Below, piece after piece: positions 1-6,497 of a stretch of 9,534 nt of DNA. The position numbers and the translations under genes were made by a program. The stretch is from Alphaproteobacteria bacterium (GTDB lineage Bacteria; Pseudomonadota; Alphaproteobacteria; Rs-D84). How positions within the stretch are numbered: position 1 is the stretch's first letter; each line of letters starts with the position of its first letter. The notes beneath the pieces are model-generated. The model was not told the origin of the DNA. It was given only the letters and a program-made list of their open reading frames with translations, and did no database searches. The stretch covers positions 1-9,534 of the forward strand of contig JAGCOU010000055.1 in assembly GCA_017642565.1 (NCBI GenBank). Direction: 5' to 3'.

Positions 1-30
1 AAATTGTGCGCTTATTTTGTGTTGCCACAT
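1..30 (-). CDS. 5' end of an unidentified gene running off the left edge
   Basis: Only the first codons are present, so no function can be assigned. On the minus strand an SD-like GGAGGG (45-40) is followed by an ATG at 30-28, which would give MWQHKISAQF. A different frame offers GTG at 28-26 (MATQNKRTI) or GTG at 37-35 (MNNVATQNKRTI). The gap from GGAGG to the ATG is 10 nt, a little long; to the GTG at 28 it is 12 nt, and to the GTG at 37 only 3 nt. The basic reading of the GTG frame would suit a ribosomal or RNA-binding protein, but nine codons cannot settle this. The presence of a gene is inferred from the promoter, leader and SD upstream. Confidence 0.3.
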   Translation of the reverse strand, partial: MWQHKISAQF

Positions 31-41
31 TATTCACGTCC

Positions 42-61
42 CTCCAACCACATGGTTGGAG
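42..61 (-). promoter_or_regulatory. Hairpin masking the SD of the left-edge gene
   Basis: An 8-bp perfect stem (CTCCAACC / GGTTGGAG) with a 4-nt loop. Read on the minus strand, its 3' arm contains the GGAG that starts the SD of the partial gene at the left edge, so the folded form would hide the ribosome binding site. It begins 8 nt after the stop of the candidate leader ORF at 70-108, close enough for a ribosome at that stop to open it. The pairing is seen directly; the regulatory role is inferred. Confidence 0.45.
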
Positions 62-69
62 ATTTATCG

Positions 70-108
70 TCAATGTTGACGCACTTGAACCGGGTTCTGA
101 CACCCCAT
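70..108 (-). CDS. Candidate 12-codon leader peptide (uORF)
   Basis: On the minus strand GGGAGGTG (124-117), a near-perfect SD, is followed by ATG at 108-106, 12 sense codons and TGA at 72-70. The predicted peptide is MGCQNPVQVRQH. It lies in the leader between a promoter-like sequence (135-164) and the SD-masking hairpin (42-61). Codons 9-13 (81-70) lie within a small inverted repeat, CGTCAA/TTGACG (68-73 and 76-81). I do not recognise the peptide. The SD strength and position favour real translation, but an ORF this short can occur by chance. Confidence 0.3.
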   Translation of the reverse strand: MGCQNPVQVRQH

Positions 109-134
109 CAGGAAAACACCTCCCGACAAGAAAT

Positions 135-164
135 ATTTTATCAAAAAACCACATGAAAAAACAA
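135..164 (-). promoter_or_regulatory. Candidate sigma-70-type promoter for the left-edge unit
   Basis: Minus strand: TTGTTT at 164-159, an 18-nt spacer, then TAAAAT at 140-135. Transcription would start near 128 and leave a leader of about 100 nt before the left-edge gene. The -35 box lies in the T-rich tract just downstream of the sspB terminator hairpin, so the end of one unit and the start of the next are abutted. AT-rich sequence makes chance matches likely. Confidence 0.4.
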
Positions 165-169
165 GAAAA

Positions 170-193
170 AAATACCGGCATTTGCCGGTGTTT
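170..193 (-). terminator. Rho-independent terminator after sspB
   Basis: The stem ACCGGCA/TGCCGGT (174-180 and 183-189) is flanked by A-runs on the left and T-runs on the right, so it can work in both directions. On the minus strand it starts 5 nt after the sspB stop and is followed by a T-rich tract. It ends the tRNA-Cys-recF-sspB unit. Confidence 0.85.
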
Positions 194-194
194 T

Positions 195-665
195 TTACTG
201 ATTTTTTCTTTTTCTAAATTCATCCATAGACACGACCCGTTTGTCATCTGGTACGGTGCCAGGCTTTTCTTCCAATGGTAATTCTATATCTTCTTGCTTT
301 GCGACAACAGGTCTTTGTTGTGGTTGGAAAGACAACATAAAATCAACCGATGGATCTTTGAATTCAACCAACGCAGAAAACGGAACACGGATAAAAAATG
401 GGCGTCCGTCAAAAGTTAACTGAACACCAAATTCTTTGTCTGAAACATTTAAATTATTATAAGAATACTGCAAAACAATTGTCATTAAATCTGGATAACG
501 CATACGCAAAAAATCAGGCAACACAACACCTGCATCGCGGGTTTTAAATGTAATAAAAAAACTCGCATCGTCACCAAGTCCATTGAACTGTGCGTGTATC
601 AGTGCTTCTTTGACAACAGATTTTAATGCGCTGTCTAATAATTGTTGATAATTAATCTTCGACAT
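195..665 (-). CDS. sspB: SspB, ClpXP protease adaptor (alphaproteobacterial type)
   Basis: SspB binds ssrA-tagged proteins, released from stalled ribosomes by tmRNA, and hands them to ClpX for degradation by ClpP. The 156-residue protein has the expected layout. A folded tag-binding domain spans about 1-113, with the typical segments FFITFKTRDAGVVLPDFL (36-53), RYPDLMTIVLQ (56-66) and RVPFSALVEFKDPSVDF (93-109). A flexible acidic, proline-containing linker covers about 114-140. The C-terminal motif RVVSMDEFRK (143-152) matches the ClpX-docking tail seen in alphaproteobacterial SspB. The ATG at 665 follows GGAG (676-673) at 7 nt. It overlaps the end of recF by 14 bp, so the two are probably translationally coupled. 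The domain assignment is firm; the adaptor role is taken from the family. Confidence 0.92.
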   Translation of the reverse strand: MSKINYQQLLDSALKSVVKEALIHAQFNGLGDDASFFITFKTRDAGVVLPDFLRMRYPDLMTIVLQYSYNNLNVSDKEFGVQLTFDGRPFFIRVPFSALVEFKDPSVDFMLSFQPQQRPVVAKQEDIELPLEEKPGTVPDDKRVVSMDEFRKRKNQ

Positions 666-1755
666 TTTCGTTCTCCGCCGTTTTCGATATAACTATATTA
701 CTTATTTCGCCGTCTTTGCAAGTGACAAATAAAGCGTTGGGAATGTTTTTAAAAATGTTTATGTCAAGTCCTGTCGCCCAAACCTGGGCATCACATTCGT
801 TTAAATCAGCAAACAATTTTATCCGTGCATTTTCGTCCAAGTGTGCAGCAGCTTCGTCCAGCAAAATCAGTGGTTTTTGCCCTGTTTTAATATGAATCAA
901 TTTTGCGTGCGCCAATATCAAATCAATTAATATAGATTTTTGTTGGCCAGTCGAAGTTATATATGCTGGTAAATTTAATTTTTTATTAAATACACCAAAA
1001 TCAGATTTATGTGCGCCGTCTATAACCATTTTATCACCGATTAAATCACGATTGTTCTGTAAGTATTCAAGATACTTTTGTTCGGCAATTGTCGCAGTGT
1101 TTTCAAGTAATAATTTTTCAACCACGCCATTAACAGAAACTGCACCTGTTTCAAAAAAATAATTTATTTCCCCAGCGTATCTAATTCTGCTGGCTGCAAT
1201 CGCAACAGCGGTCGCTGCAATTTGTGAATCCAGGGCATCGAGCCAATTTTTATTTGCACCATTTTTAAGAACGCCCGCCCTTTCCGTCAATAATTTATTA
1301 AGTCTTGAAATGCGTCCAACATGTGCAGGTTCAAAATTAGCGCATAATCTATCAAAGAAAGCGCGTCTATCACCAGCAGATTCAAGAAAGATTCTGTCTT
1401 CCCTTGGGGTAAGCCACACAATGCGCAATTTTTTGGCGAGTTCTGCCAAAGCGACATTTTCATTATCTATTTTTGCGCGTCTATTTGAATCGCCTGAATT
1501 TAAAAACACACAAACATCGCTTTCGTCTTCGGTATTCGCAAACACAGAAAAACCACCATCTCCGTCAAAGCGCGAAAGCATTTGCATATCTGCCCCGCGC
1601 AGTCCCTTTTCACCAGAAAGCAACGACAACGCTTCAAGAACTGCGGTTTTTCCGGCACCATTTAATCCAGTGATGATAATATTTTTAATATTTCCAATTT
1701 TAATTCTGGAACATTTGTGATTTCTAAAATTCGTAAGAGTAATTTGGTTTATCAT
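652..1755 (-). CDS. recF: RecF, DNA repair and recombination ATPase
   Basis: RecF is an SMC-like ATPase which, with RecO and RecR, loads RecA at single-strand gaps. The 367-residue protein begins MINQITLTNFRNHK, the usual RecF start. It carries Walker A GLNGAGKT (30-37), the RRAFFDRL segment (130-137), the signature loop STGQQK (268-273) and Walker B LILLDE (296-301) followed by AAAHLD. Length is normal for the family. The frame stays open upstream to 1884, but that part is the tRNA-Cys gene read as codons, so the ATG at 1755 is chosen. It lies 10 nt after the encoded CCA of the tRNA, and no SD is visible (spacer GTTTTTTAAA). recF is away from the dnaA-dnaN neighbourhood it often occupies and instead sits between tRNA-Cys and sspB. 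Confidence 0.95.
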   Translation of the reverse strand: MINQITLTNFRNHKCSRIKIGNIKNIIITGLNGAGKTAVLEALSLLSGEKGLRGADMQMLSRFDGDGGFSVFANTEDESDVCVFLNSGDSNRRAKIDNENVALAELAKKLRIVWLTPREDRIFLESAGDRRAFFDRLCANFEPAHVGRISRLNKLLTERAGVLKNGANKNWLDALDSQIAATAVAIAASRIRYAGEINYFFETGAVSVNGVVEKLLLENTATIAEQKYLEYLQNNRDLIGDKMVIDGAHKSDFGVFNKKLNLPAYITSTGQQKSILIDLILAHAKLIHIKTGQKPLILLDEAAAHLDENARIKLFADLNECDAQVWATGLDINIFKNIPNALFVTCKDGEISNIVISKTAENENVED

Positions 1756-1765
1756 TTTAAAAAAC

Positions 1766-1839
1766 TGGAGGCCAGGGTCGGAATCGAACCGGCATCCAAG
1801 GATTTGCAGTCCTCTGCATAACCACTCTGCCACCTGGCC
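1766..1839 (-). tRNA. tRNA-Cys (anticodon GCA)
   Basis: A complete 74-nt cloverleaf on the minus strand. The acceptor stem GGCCAGG/CCTGGCC is perfect, the D arm has a 3-bp stem (GCA/TGC), the anticodon stem is GAGGA/TCCTT with loop CTGCAAA, the variable loop has 4 nt, and the T loop is TTCGATT. The anticodon GCA lies at 1807-1805. Discriminator U73 and an encoded CCA (1768-1766) follow, and U73 is the cysteine identity base. One T-stem pair is a mismatch (C50 with A64, positions 1792 and 1778). A promoter lies just upstream and recF starts 10 nt after the CCA, so tRNA and mRNA are probably one transcript cut by tRNA processing. Confidence 0.96.
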
Positions 1840-1852
1840 TTCACGTATGCGT

Positions 1853-1881
1853 ATCTTAGGCAAAAAAAAATCATATTTCAA
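1853..1881 (-). promoter_or_regulatory. Promoter of the tRNA-Cys-recF-sspB unit
   Basis: Minus strand: TTGAAA at 1881-1876, a 17-nt spacer, TAAGAT at 1858-1853. The start would fall near 1846, about 7 nt before the tRNA 5' end at 1839. Both boxes are near consensus, the spacing is ideal, and the position fits a tRNA gene. Confidence 0.65.
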
Positions 1882-1910
1882 CATAAAAATGAAAGAGCCA
1901 GAAAAAGAAT

Positions 1911-1938
1911 TTGTTCCCCTGTTTTTAAAGGCTAAAAA
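1911..1938 (+). promoter_or_regulatory. Candidate promoter of the tolC-macAB-type operon
   Basis: TTGTTC at 1911-1916, a 16-nt spacer, then TAAAAA at 1933-1938. This is the best pair I see in the 122-nt divergent gap, but it is weak. An alternative -10 (TATATA, 1950-1955) would put the start at or next to the ATG at 1962 and give a leaderless mRNA, though no good -35 goes with it. Confidence 0.3.
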
Positions 1939-1961
1939 TAGATATCTTTTATATATTGGAT

Positions 1962-3275
1962 ATGAAGAAAGGAATCTTAATTTTTTCTATGTTACCTTGT
2001 ATAGCGCTAGCAGAGACTGATTGCGCTACTATGCGCCATGTTCCAAAGAAAGAAATGAGTTTACTGGATGTTGTAAATCTTGGGCTTTGCCGTAATCCAC
2101 ACACAGCCGCCGCCTATGCTTCGTTACAAGCCGCTAGATTTACAAAAAATGTGGCGCATTCGTATTATTTACCAACAGTATCAGGTCACGGTGGGGCAAA
2201 TCGTTCCCACACAGAACACGATGATTGGGATTATACTGCATCATTATCTGCTTCGTATTTAATTTTTGATTTTGGCAAACGAGAATCTGATTTTGCGCAA
2301 ACGCTCGCAACATATCGTGCGGCTGGTTTTGATTATGACGAAACCATACAAAACTATGTTTATTCTGTTATCGGTGCGTATTACGCCCTGCTTAACACAG
2401 ACGCAGATGTTAAATCTGCCGAAGTCTCATTAAAAGTTGCGCAAACAGCAAAAGACACAGCGGATAAAAAATACAAAGCAGGTGTTGTTGCGCGTGCTGA
2501 TGTATACCAAGCGGATACTGCGTTGGCTTCTTCTCAATTAGTCCTGGAACGCGCAAAAAACAACCGAGAAATAACCAAAGGAACTCTGTTAAACACGCTT
2601 TCATTTTCTGCAAATGAAGATATTTTCATCAAAGATATGCCGGTAAGTTTCGGCAGTGATGCTGAAAGTGAAAGCATTGATGAACTGATAAATATAGCAC
2701 ACAAAAAAAGACCTGATTTATTAAAAGCGCATTCGCAAACAAGCGCCTCGTGGCATCGGCGCAACAGCGCGTTTTTGAAAAATTTACCATCAATTTCTAT
2801 TACTGGCGATGTGGGCGTAACAGACAAAACTGTTGGAGGAATGTTTGACAATATGAAAATCAAAGCCAAAGGTTCTTTTGGTGTATCCGTGTCTATGCCG
2901 ATATTCACAGGTTTTTTAAATTATTATAATGCGTGGGCTGCGAATGCTGAATATGAAAGCATGAAATACAGCGAAGAAAATATCAGCAATAATGTGACAA
3001 TGGATGTTTTTACTGCGTATCAAAATTATAAAACAGCGCGCACAGTATTAAAACAAACTGAAACTCTGCTTAAATCAGCAACGGAAAGTGAACGCGTAGT
3101 TTCAGGAATGTATAAAGTTGGGCGTTCAACAATGCTTGATTGGCAAACAGCGCAATCAGATTTAGCAGATGCGCGCAAACAAAACAATTCCGCAAAATAC
3201 GATTTGTTTATTAAACGCGCTGCGGTTGCGCTGGCCATAGGCGACATTAAAAACGGATTAAAGGATGAAAAATAA
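1962..3275 (+). CDS. TolC-family outer-membrane efflux channel
   Basis: This should be the outer-membrane channel and periplasmic tunnel of the export system encoded downstream. The 437-residue precursor has a signal peptide (MKK, hydrophobic stretch 4-17, likely cut after ALA at 15-17). Two homologous OEP-type halves follow, about 31-215 and 235-425. Each ends in the same kind of helix: YKAGVVARADVYQADTAL from 171 and YKVGRSTMLDWQTAQSDL from 384. The beta-strand regions SASYLIFDFGKRE (96-108) and GVSVSMPIFTG (307-317) are also at the expected places. Long helical stretches with many Ala, Lys and Gln fit the coiled tunnel. I chose the ATG at 1962 over an in-frame TTG at 1956 because MKK opens a standard signal peptide. 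No SD is visible. The stop shares one base with the next start (TAATG). Confidence 0.9.
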   Translation: MKKGILIFSMLPCIALAETDCATMRHVPKKEMSLLDVVNLGLCRNPHTAAAYASLQAARFTKNVAHSYYLPTVSGHGGANRSHTEHDDWDYTASLSASYLIFDFGKRESDFAQTLATYRAAGFDYDETIQNYVYSVIGAYYALLNTDADVKSAEVSLKVAQTAKDTADKKYKAGVVARADVYQADTALASSQLVLERAKNNREITKGTLLNTLSFSANEDIFIKDMPVSFGSDAESESIDELINIAHKKRPDLLKAHSQTSASWHRRNSAFLKNLPSISITGDVGVTDKTVGGMFDNMKIKAKGSFGVSVSMPIFTGFLNYYNAWAANAEYESMKYSEENISNNVTMDVFTAYQNYKTARTVLKQTETLLKSATESERVVSGMYKVGRSTMLDWQTAQSDLADARKQNNSAKYDLFIKRAAVALAIGDIKNGLKDEK

Positions 3276-4462
3276 TGGAAGAAATTAAAAGACCAAATTT
3301 CTTTATACGGCTGTTTTCTTGGCTTTGGCGCAACAAGTGGTGGACGCTCGCAACAATAATTATTTGCATTTTAATTTTATGGTGGGCAGGAGTTTTTTCA
3401 TCTCACAAAAAGAAAAATTATATTACTGCAGATATCACGCGTGGCGATATAATTCAAACTGTGACGGCGAGCGGTGAAATTCAACCCGTGAATACAATTA
3501 ATGTGGGTTCTCAAGTTTCTGGCACAATCGAAGAAATTTTTGTTGATTATAATTCGCATGTTAACAAGGGGGATATTTTATTAAAAATAGAACCATCAGT
3601 TTTGCAATCTACTGTTGATGAATCAAAGGCTTTGTTAGATTCTGCCAAAGCGGAATTAAAATACGCAAAAAGTGAGTTTGAACGAAACCAAAGTTTATAT
3701 AATGATGGATTTATCTCTCGCGCAGAGATGGAAAAATCTCAAACCGTATTTGAGCAAGCCGAACAAGCCGTAAACAAAGCGCAATATTCATACGAACGCG
3801 CTGTGACTAATCTGGGATACGCAACGATTACTTCGCCTGTGGATGGCACTGTGATTTCGAGAAAAGTAGACAAAGGTCAAACTGTTGCAGCATCTTTTCA
3901 AACGCCCGACCTTTTTGAAATTGCCGAAGATTTATCGAAAATGCAAATTGAAACGGCGGTCAGTGAAGCAGATATAGGCATGGTCAAAGAAGGCTTGCCT
4001 GTGACTTTTACCGTGGACGCATACCCAAATATGACCTTTAAAGGAAATGTTCAGCAAATAAGATTATCGCCTACAAATGTTTCCAATGTAGTTGTTTATA
4101 CTGTTGTGATTAATGTAGACAACAGTGATTTAAAATTAATGCCGGGAATGACTGCGTTTGTTACAATAGTTGTAGCCGAAGCAAAAGATGCCTGGAAAAC
4201 GAAAAATTCGGCGCTTTTGATGCGCAGTTTCACGAATGTTATCAAAGACAAAATCCTAGATGAAAAAATAACACCTAAGACTCATCTCGCAATAAAACGC
4301 GACAAAGATGTAGTATTTGTGCCGTACACCAAAGGTTTAACTACGCCCACAGAAACTCAAATTATATCTAATGACATTCATGCCACAGATAAAATTATTG
4401 TTGGAATCGAAGGTCAAACAACAACGAATAAATCATCTATGCCAGGGCGTCCACGAATGTAA
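3275..4462 (+). CDS. macA: MacA/HlyD-type periplasmic adaptor of an ABC efflux pump
   Basis: Membrane-fusion protein that links the inner-membrane ABC transporter to the TolC channel. The 395 residues show a basic N terminus, one transmembrane helix (about 23-41, rich in Ile and Trp), then a beta-barrel/lipoyl region. The lipoyl half-motifs are at about 70-105 (GEIQPVNTINVGSQVSGTI) and 180-205 (ATITSPVDGTVISRKVDKGQ). An alpha-hairpin lies between them (about 108-178), with further barrel and membrane-proximal domains after it (ETAVSEADIGMVKEG; LMPGMTAFVTI at 288-298). This order is standard for MacA. The start overlaps the upstream stop by one base, and AAGGA (3261-3265) provides an SD. The Thr/Ser/Pro-rich tail (about 381-395) is low-complexity. 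The transported substrate cannot be read from the sequence. Confidence 0.9.
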   Translation: MEEIKRPNFFIRLFSWLWRNKWWTLATIIICILILWWAGVFSSHKKKNYITADITRGDIIQTVTASGEIQPVNTINVGSQVSGTIEEIFVDYNSHVNKGDILLKIEPSVLQSTVDESKALLDSAKAELKYAKSEFERNQSLYNDGFISRAEMEKSQTVFEQAEQAVNKAQYSYERAVTNLGYATITSPVDGTVISRKVDKGQTVAASFQTPDLFEIAEDLSKMQIETAVSEADIGMVKEGLPVTFTVDAYPNMTFKGNVQQIRLSPTNVSNVVVYTVVINVDNSDLKLMPGMTAFVTIVVAEAKDAWKTKNSALLMRSFTNVIKDKILDEKITPKTHLAIKRDKDVVFVPYTKGLTTPTETQIISNDIHATDKIIVGIEGQTTTNKSSMPGRPRM

Positions 4463-4463
4463 A

Positions 4464-5213
4464 ATGAAAAAACAAACAATACCGATAATTTCATTAAACA
4501 AAGTGAATAAAATTTTCCCGCTTGCTGTTGGGGGCAGTCAGCAAGTTTTATTTGATATAAATTTTACAATAAATTCGGGTGAATTTGTTGCGATTATGGG
4601 GCCGAGTGGTTCTGGCAAATCGACCTGTATGAATATAATAGGCGCGTTAGACGGTGCAACCTCTGGTACATACGAATTATACGGCAAAGATATATCGACT
4701 ATGACGCCTGATGATTTAGCGACAATAAGAAACGAATATATCGGTTTTGTTTTTCAAAACTTTAATTTGCTTCCTAAACGCACAGTATTGGACAATATAA
4801 TGATGCCTTTGATGTATCGCGGTATAGTTATGCGCGACAGAATAACGCGTGCCAGAGAAATGTTAAAACTAGTTGGACTTGAAAATTTTGAAGTATATTA
4901 TCCCACGCAATTGTCTGGTGGTATGAAACAAAGGGTTGCCATAGCGCGCGCTTTGGCAGGCAATCCTAAATTAATTCTCGCAGATGAACCGACAGGTTCA
5001 CTTGATTCCAAAATGGGAAACGAGATATTAAAATTTTTTGAAAAGTTAAATCGTGATTTTGGAATCACTATTGTGATGATAACACACGAATTTCAAATAT
5101 CTCAGTATGCGCGACGAATAATTCATATTTACGATGGTCGAATTACTTATGATGGACCAGTTCCTAAAAGCGAAACCATATTATTAAAATCAGAAAAGCG
5201 AGCCAAAAAATGA
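4464..5213 (+). CDS. MacB/LolD-type ABC transporter ATPase subunit
   Basis: Cytoplasmic ATPase of the pump. The 249 residues contain all ABC motifs: Walker A GPSGSGKS (46-53), Q-loop Gln98 in FVFQNFNLLP, signature LSGGM (150-154), Walker B LILADEPT (170-177), D-loop SLD (179-181) and H-loop His208. The signature has Met where most MacB/LolD proteins have Gln; some other ABC families use this form. In E. coli MacB the ATPase and permease are one protein, whereas here they are two genes. The ATG at 4464 lies one base after the adaptor stop and is preferred over the in-frame extension to 4371, which only overlaps macA. No SD is visible, so translation probably depends on ribosomes finishing macA. 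The end overlaps the permease gene in an ATGA junction. Confidence 0.93.
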   Translation: MKKQTIPIISLNKVNKIFPLAVGGSQQVLFDINFTINSGEFVAIMGPSGSGKSTCMNIIGALDGATSGTYELYGKDISTMTPDDLATIRNEYIGFVFQNFNLLPKRTVLDNIMMPLMYRGIVMRDRITRAREMLKLVGLENFEVYYPTQLSGGMKQRVAIARALAGNPKLILADEPTGSLDSKMGNEILKFFEKLNRDFGITIVMITHEFQISQYARRIIHIYDGRITYDGPVPKSETILLKSEKRAKK

Positions 5214-6427
5214 CCCTGAGCGACATATTAAAAGAATCTTGGATATCGGTAAGTGGAAACAAATTAAGGTCATTCCTGACGGTTCTGGGCATTATTATTG
5301 GTGTTATGGCGGTAGTGATAATGGTGGCGGTTGGCGAAACAGTTCAAAAATCAATTACAGATCAATTTTCAGCACTTGGGACAAACACGATTGTTGTTCG
5401 TGCAGGTGCCGCGCGCAGCGGTGGCGTTCGTATGGGGAACAAACAGACACTGACGATAACTGACACAGACCAGATTAAAAGGCTGAGCGATGTTATGTAT
5501 ATAACTCCGGCGCAAATGGGAAATTCCCAGGTTATTTACGGCAATAAAAATTGGTCTACGATGGTTTTGGGCGCATATCCAGATTATCTAGATATCCAAG
5601 ACATAGAAATGGAATACGGTTCGCCTTTTGATATGAACGCGGTAAAAAACGCATCTACATACGCGATAATCGGGCCAGATACAGCGTATGAATTAGGTCT
5701 GCCAGAAAACCCAGTTGGTGAATTTATACGAATTGGGCATATACCATTTGTCGTTCTCGGCGTAATGAAAGCGCGTGGTGATTCCGCTTTTGGTTCCCAA
5801 GACGACATGATTATAATACCAATAACTACTTTGAAAAAGCGCCTTCAGGGTTCAAAATTCCCAGACGCAGTAACAATGATAGCATTAAAAATTTTCCCAG
5901 ATGCAAATAACAATGTAGTCATAGAACAAATAACATCTCTTTTGCGTCAAAGACACAGATTAAAAGACGGTGATGAAGACGATTTTCAAATCACAGATAT
6001 GAAGCAAATAATGGAAACGATGGACACTGTCACGGGATATTTAAAATTGCTTTTAATTGCGATAGCCGCAGTATCACTGTTGGTTGGTTCAATTGGCATT
6101 ATGAATATGATGCTGGTATCTGTTGCAGAGCGCACGCGTGAAATAGGTGTTCGCAAAGCAATTGGTGCGCGCGAACGGGTAATAATAATTCAGTTTTTAT
6201 CTGAATCGATAATGATATCTTTTATTGGTTCAATGATAGGTTTGGTGCTTGGTGTAGGTTTATCCCAAGGTGTAGGTAGACTTATATTAAACTATGATGT
6301 TCCTTTTTCGATTTGGCCGGTAATTTTATCTGTGTCGGTTGCAGTTATTGTAGGATTGGCATCTGGTGTAATGCCCGCAATCAAAGCGGCAAAATTAAAC
6401 CCCATAGACAGTTTAAGATACGAATGA
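5210..6427 (+). CDS. MacB-type ABC transporter permease (FtsX superfamily)
   Basis: Inner-membrane subunit of the pump, expected to act as a dimer. The 405 residues have the MacB topology: TM1 at about 20-42, a large periplasmic domain (about 43-275), then TM2 (278-305), TM3 (324-350) and TM4 (366-391). Family hallmarks include NKLRSFLTVLGIIIGV near the start, AERTREIGVRKAIGA (306-320) after TM2, and the C-terminal AIKAAKLNPIDSLRYE. Proteins of this type do not form a channel through the membrane; by analogy with E. coli MacB they drive periplasmic substrate through the adaptor and TolC by a bellows-like movement. It overlaps the ATPase gene by 4 bp and is the last gene of the operon. I see no convincing terminator behind it. 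Confidence 0.93.
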   Translation: MTLSDILKESWISVSGNKLRSFLTVLGIIIGVMAVVIMVAVGETVQKSITDQFSALGTNTIVVRAGAARSGGVRMGNKQTLTITDTDQIKRLSDVMYITPAQMGNSQVIYGNKNWSTMVLGAYPDYLDIQDIEMEYGSPFDMNAVKNASTYAIIGPDTAYELGLPENPVGEFIRIGHIPFVVLGVMKARGDSAFGSQDDMIIIPITTLKKRLQGSKFPDAVTMIALKIFPDANNNVVIEQITSLLRQRHRLKDGDEDDFQITDMKQIMETMDTVTGYLKLLLIAIAAVSLLVGSIGIMNMMLVSVAERTREIGVRKAIGARERVIIIQFLSESIMISFIGSMIGLVLGVGLSQGVGRLILNYDVPFSIWPVILSVSVAVIVGLASGVMPAIKAAKLNPIDSLRYE

Positions 6428-6436
6428 TTTTTTCTA

Positions 6437-6466
6437 TTGCTTTGAAAATCAAAAGTTTGTTAAACT
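6437..6466 (+). promoter_or_regulatory. Candidate promoter of the Cys-rich protein gene
   Basis: TTGCTT at 6437-6442, an 18-nt spacer, then TAAACT at 6461-6466 preceded by TG one base upstream (extended -10). It lies in the 70-nt gap after the permease gene, and the start would be near 6473, about 25 nt before the ATG. The gene may also receive read-through from the pump operon. Confidence 0.45.
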
Positions 6467-6497
6467 AGTGATTATCAGGAAAGGTCAAGGGGGAAAA

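Noticed and set aside
1..30. Assignment of the left-edge gene to a ribosomal protein (S10-like reading of the GTG frame)
   Set aside because: Nine codons with an uncertain frame are too little; only the regulatory layout is reported.
6..281. Open plus-strand frame across the left edge and the sspB end
   Set aside because: It reads through the sspB terminator and antisense to sspB, has no SD, and gives a sequence without protein-family character.
1310..1720. Plus-strand open frame opposite recF
   Set aside because: It is a shadow of recF, which has full motif support on the minus strand.
1756..1884. N-terminal extension of recF
   Set aside because: The extra codons are the tRNA-Cys gene in translation; RecF homologs begin at the Met encoded at 1755.
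4371..4463. N-terminal extension of the ATPase into macA
   Set aside because: It would overlap macA by about 90 nt with non-family residues; the ATG at 4464 starts one base after the macA stop and fits the ABC ATPase length.
6425..6451. Possible terminator after the permease gene (TGATTTT/AAAATCA)
   Set aside because: An AT-only-type stem with a 13-nt loop and no T-run after it; too weak to call.
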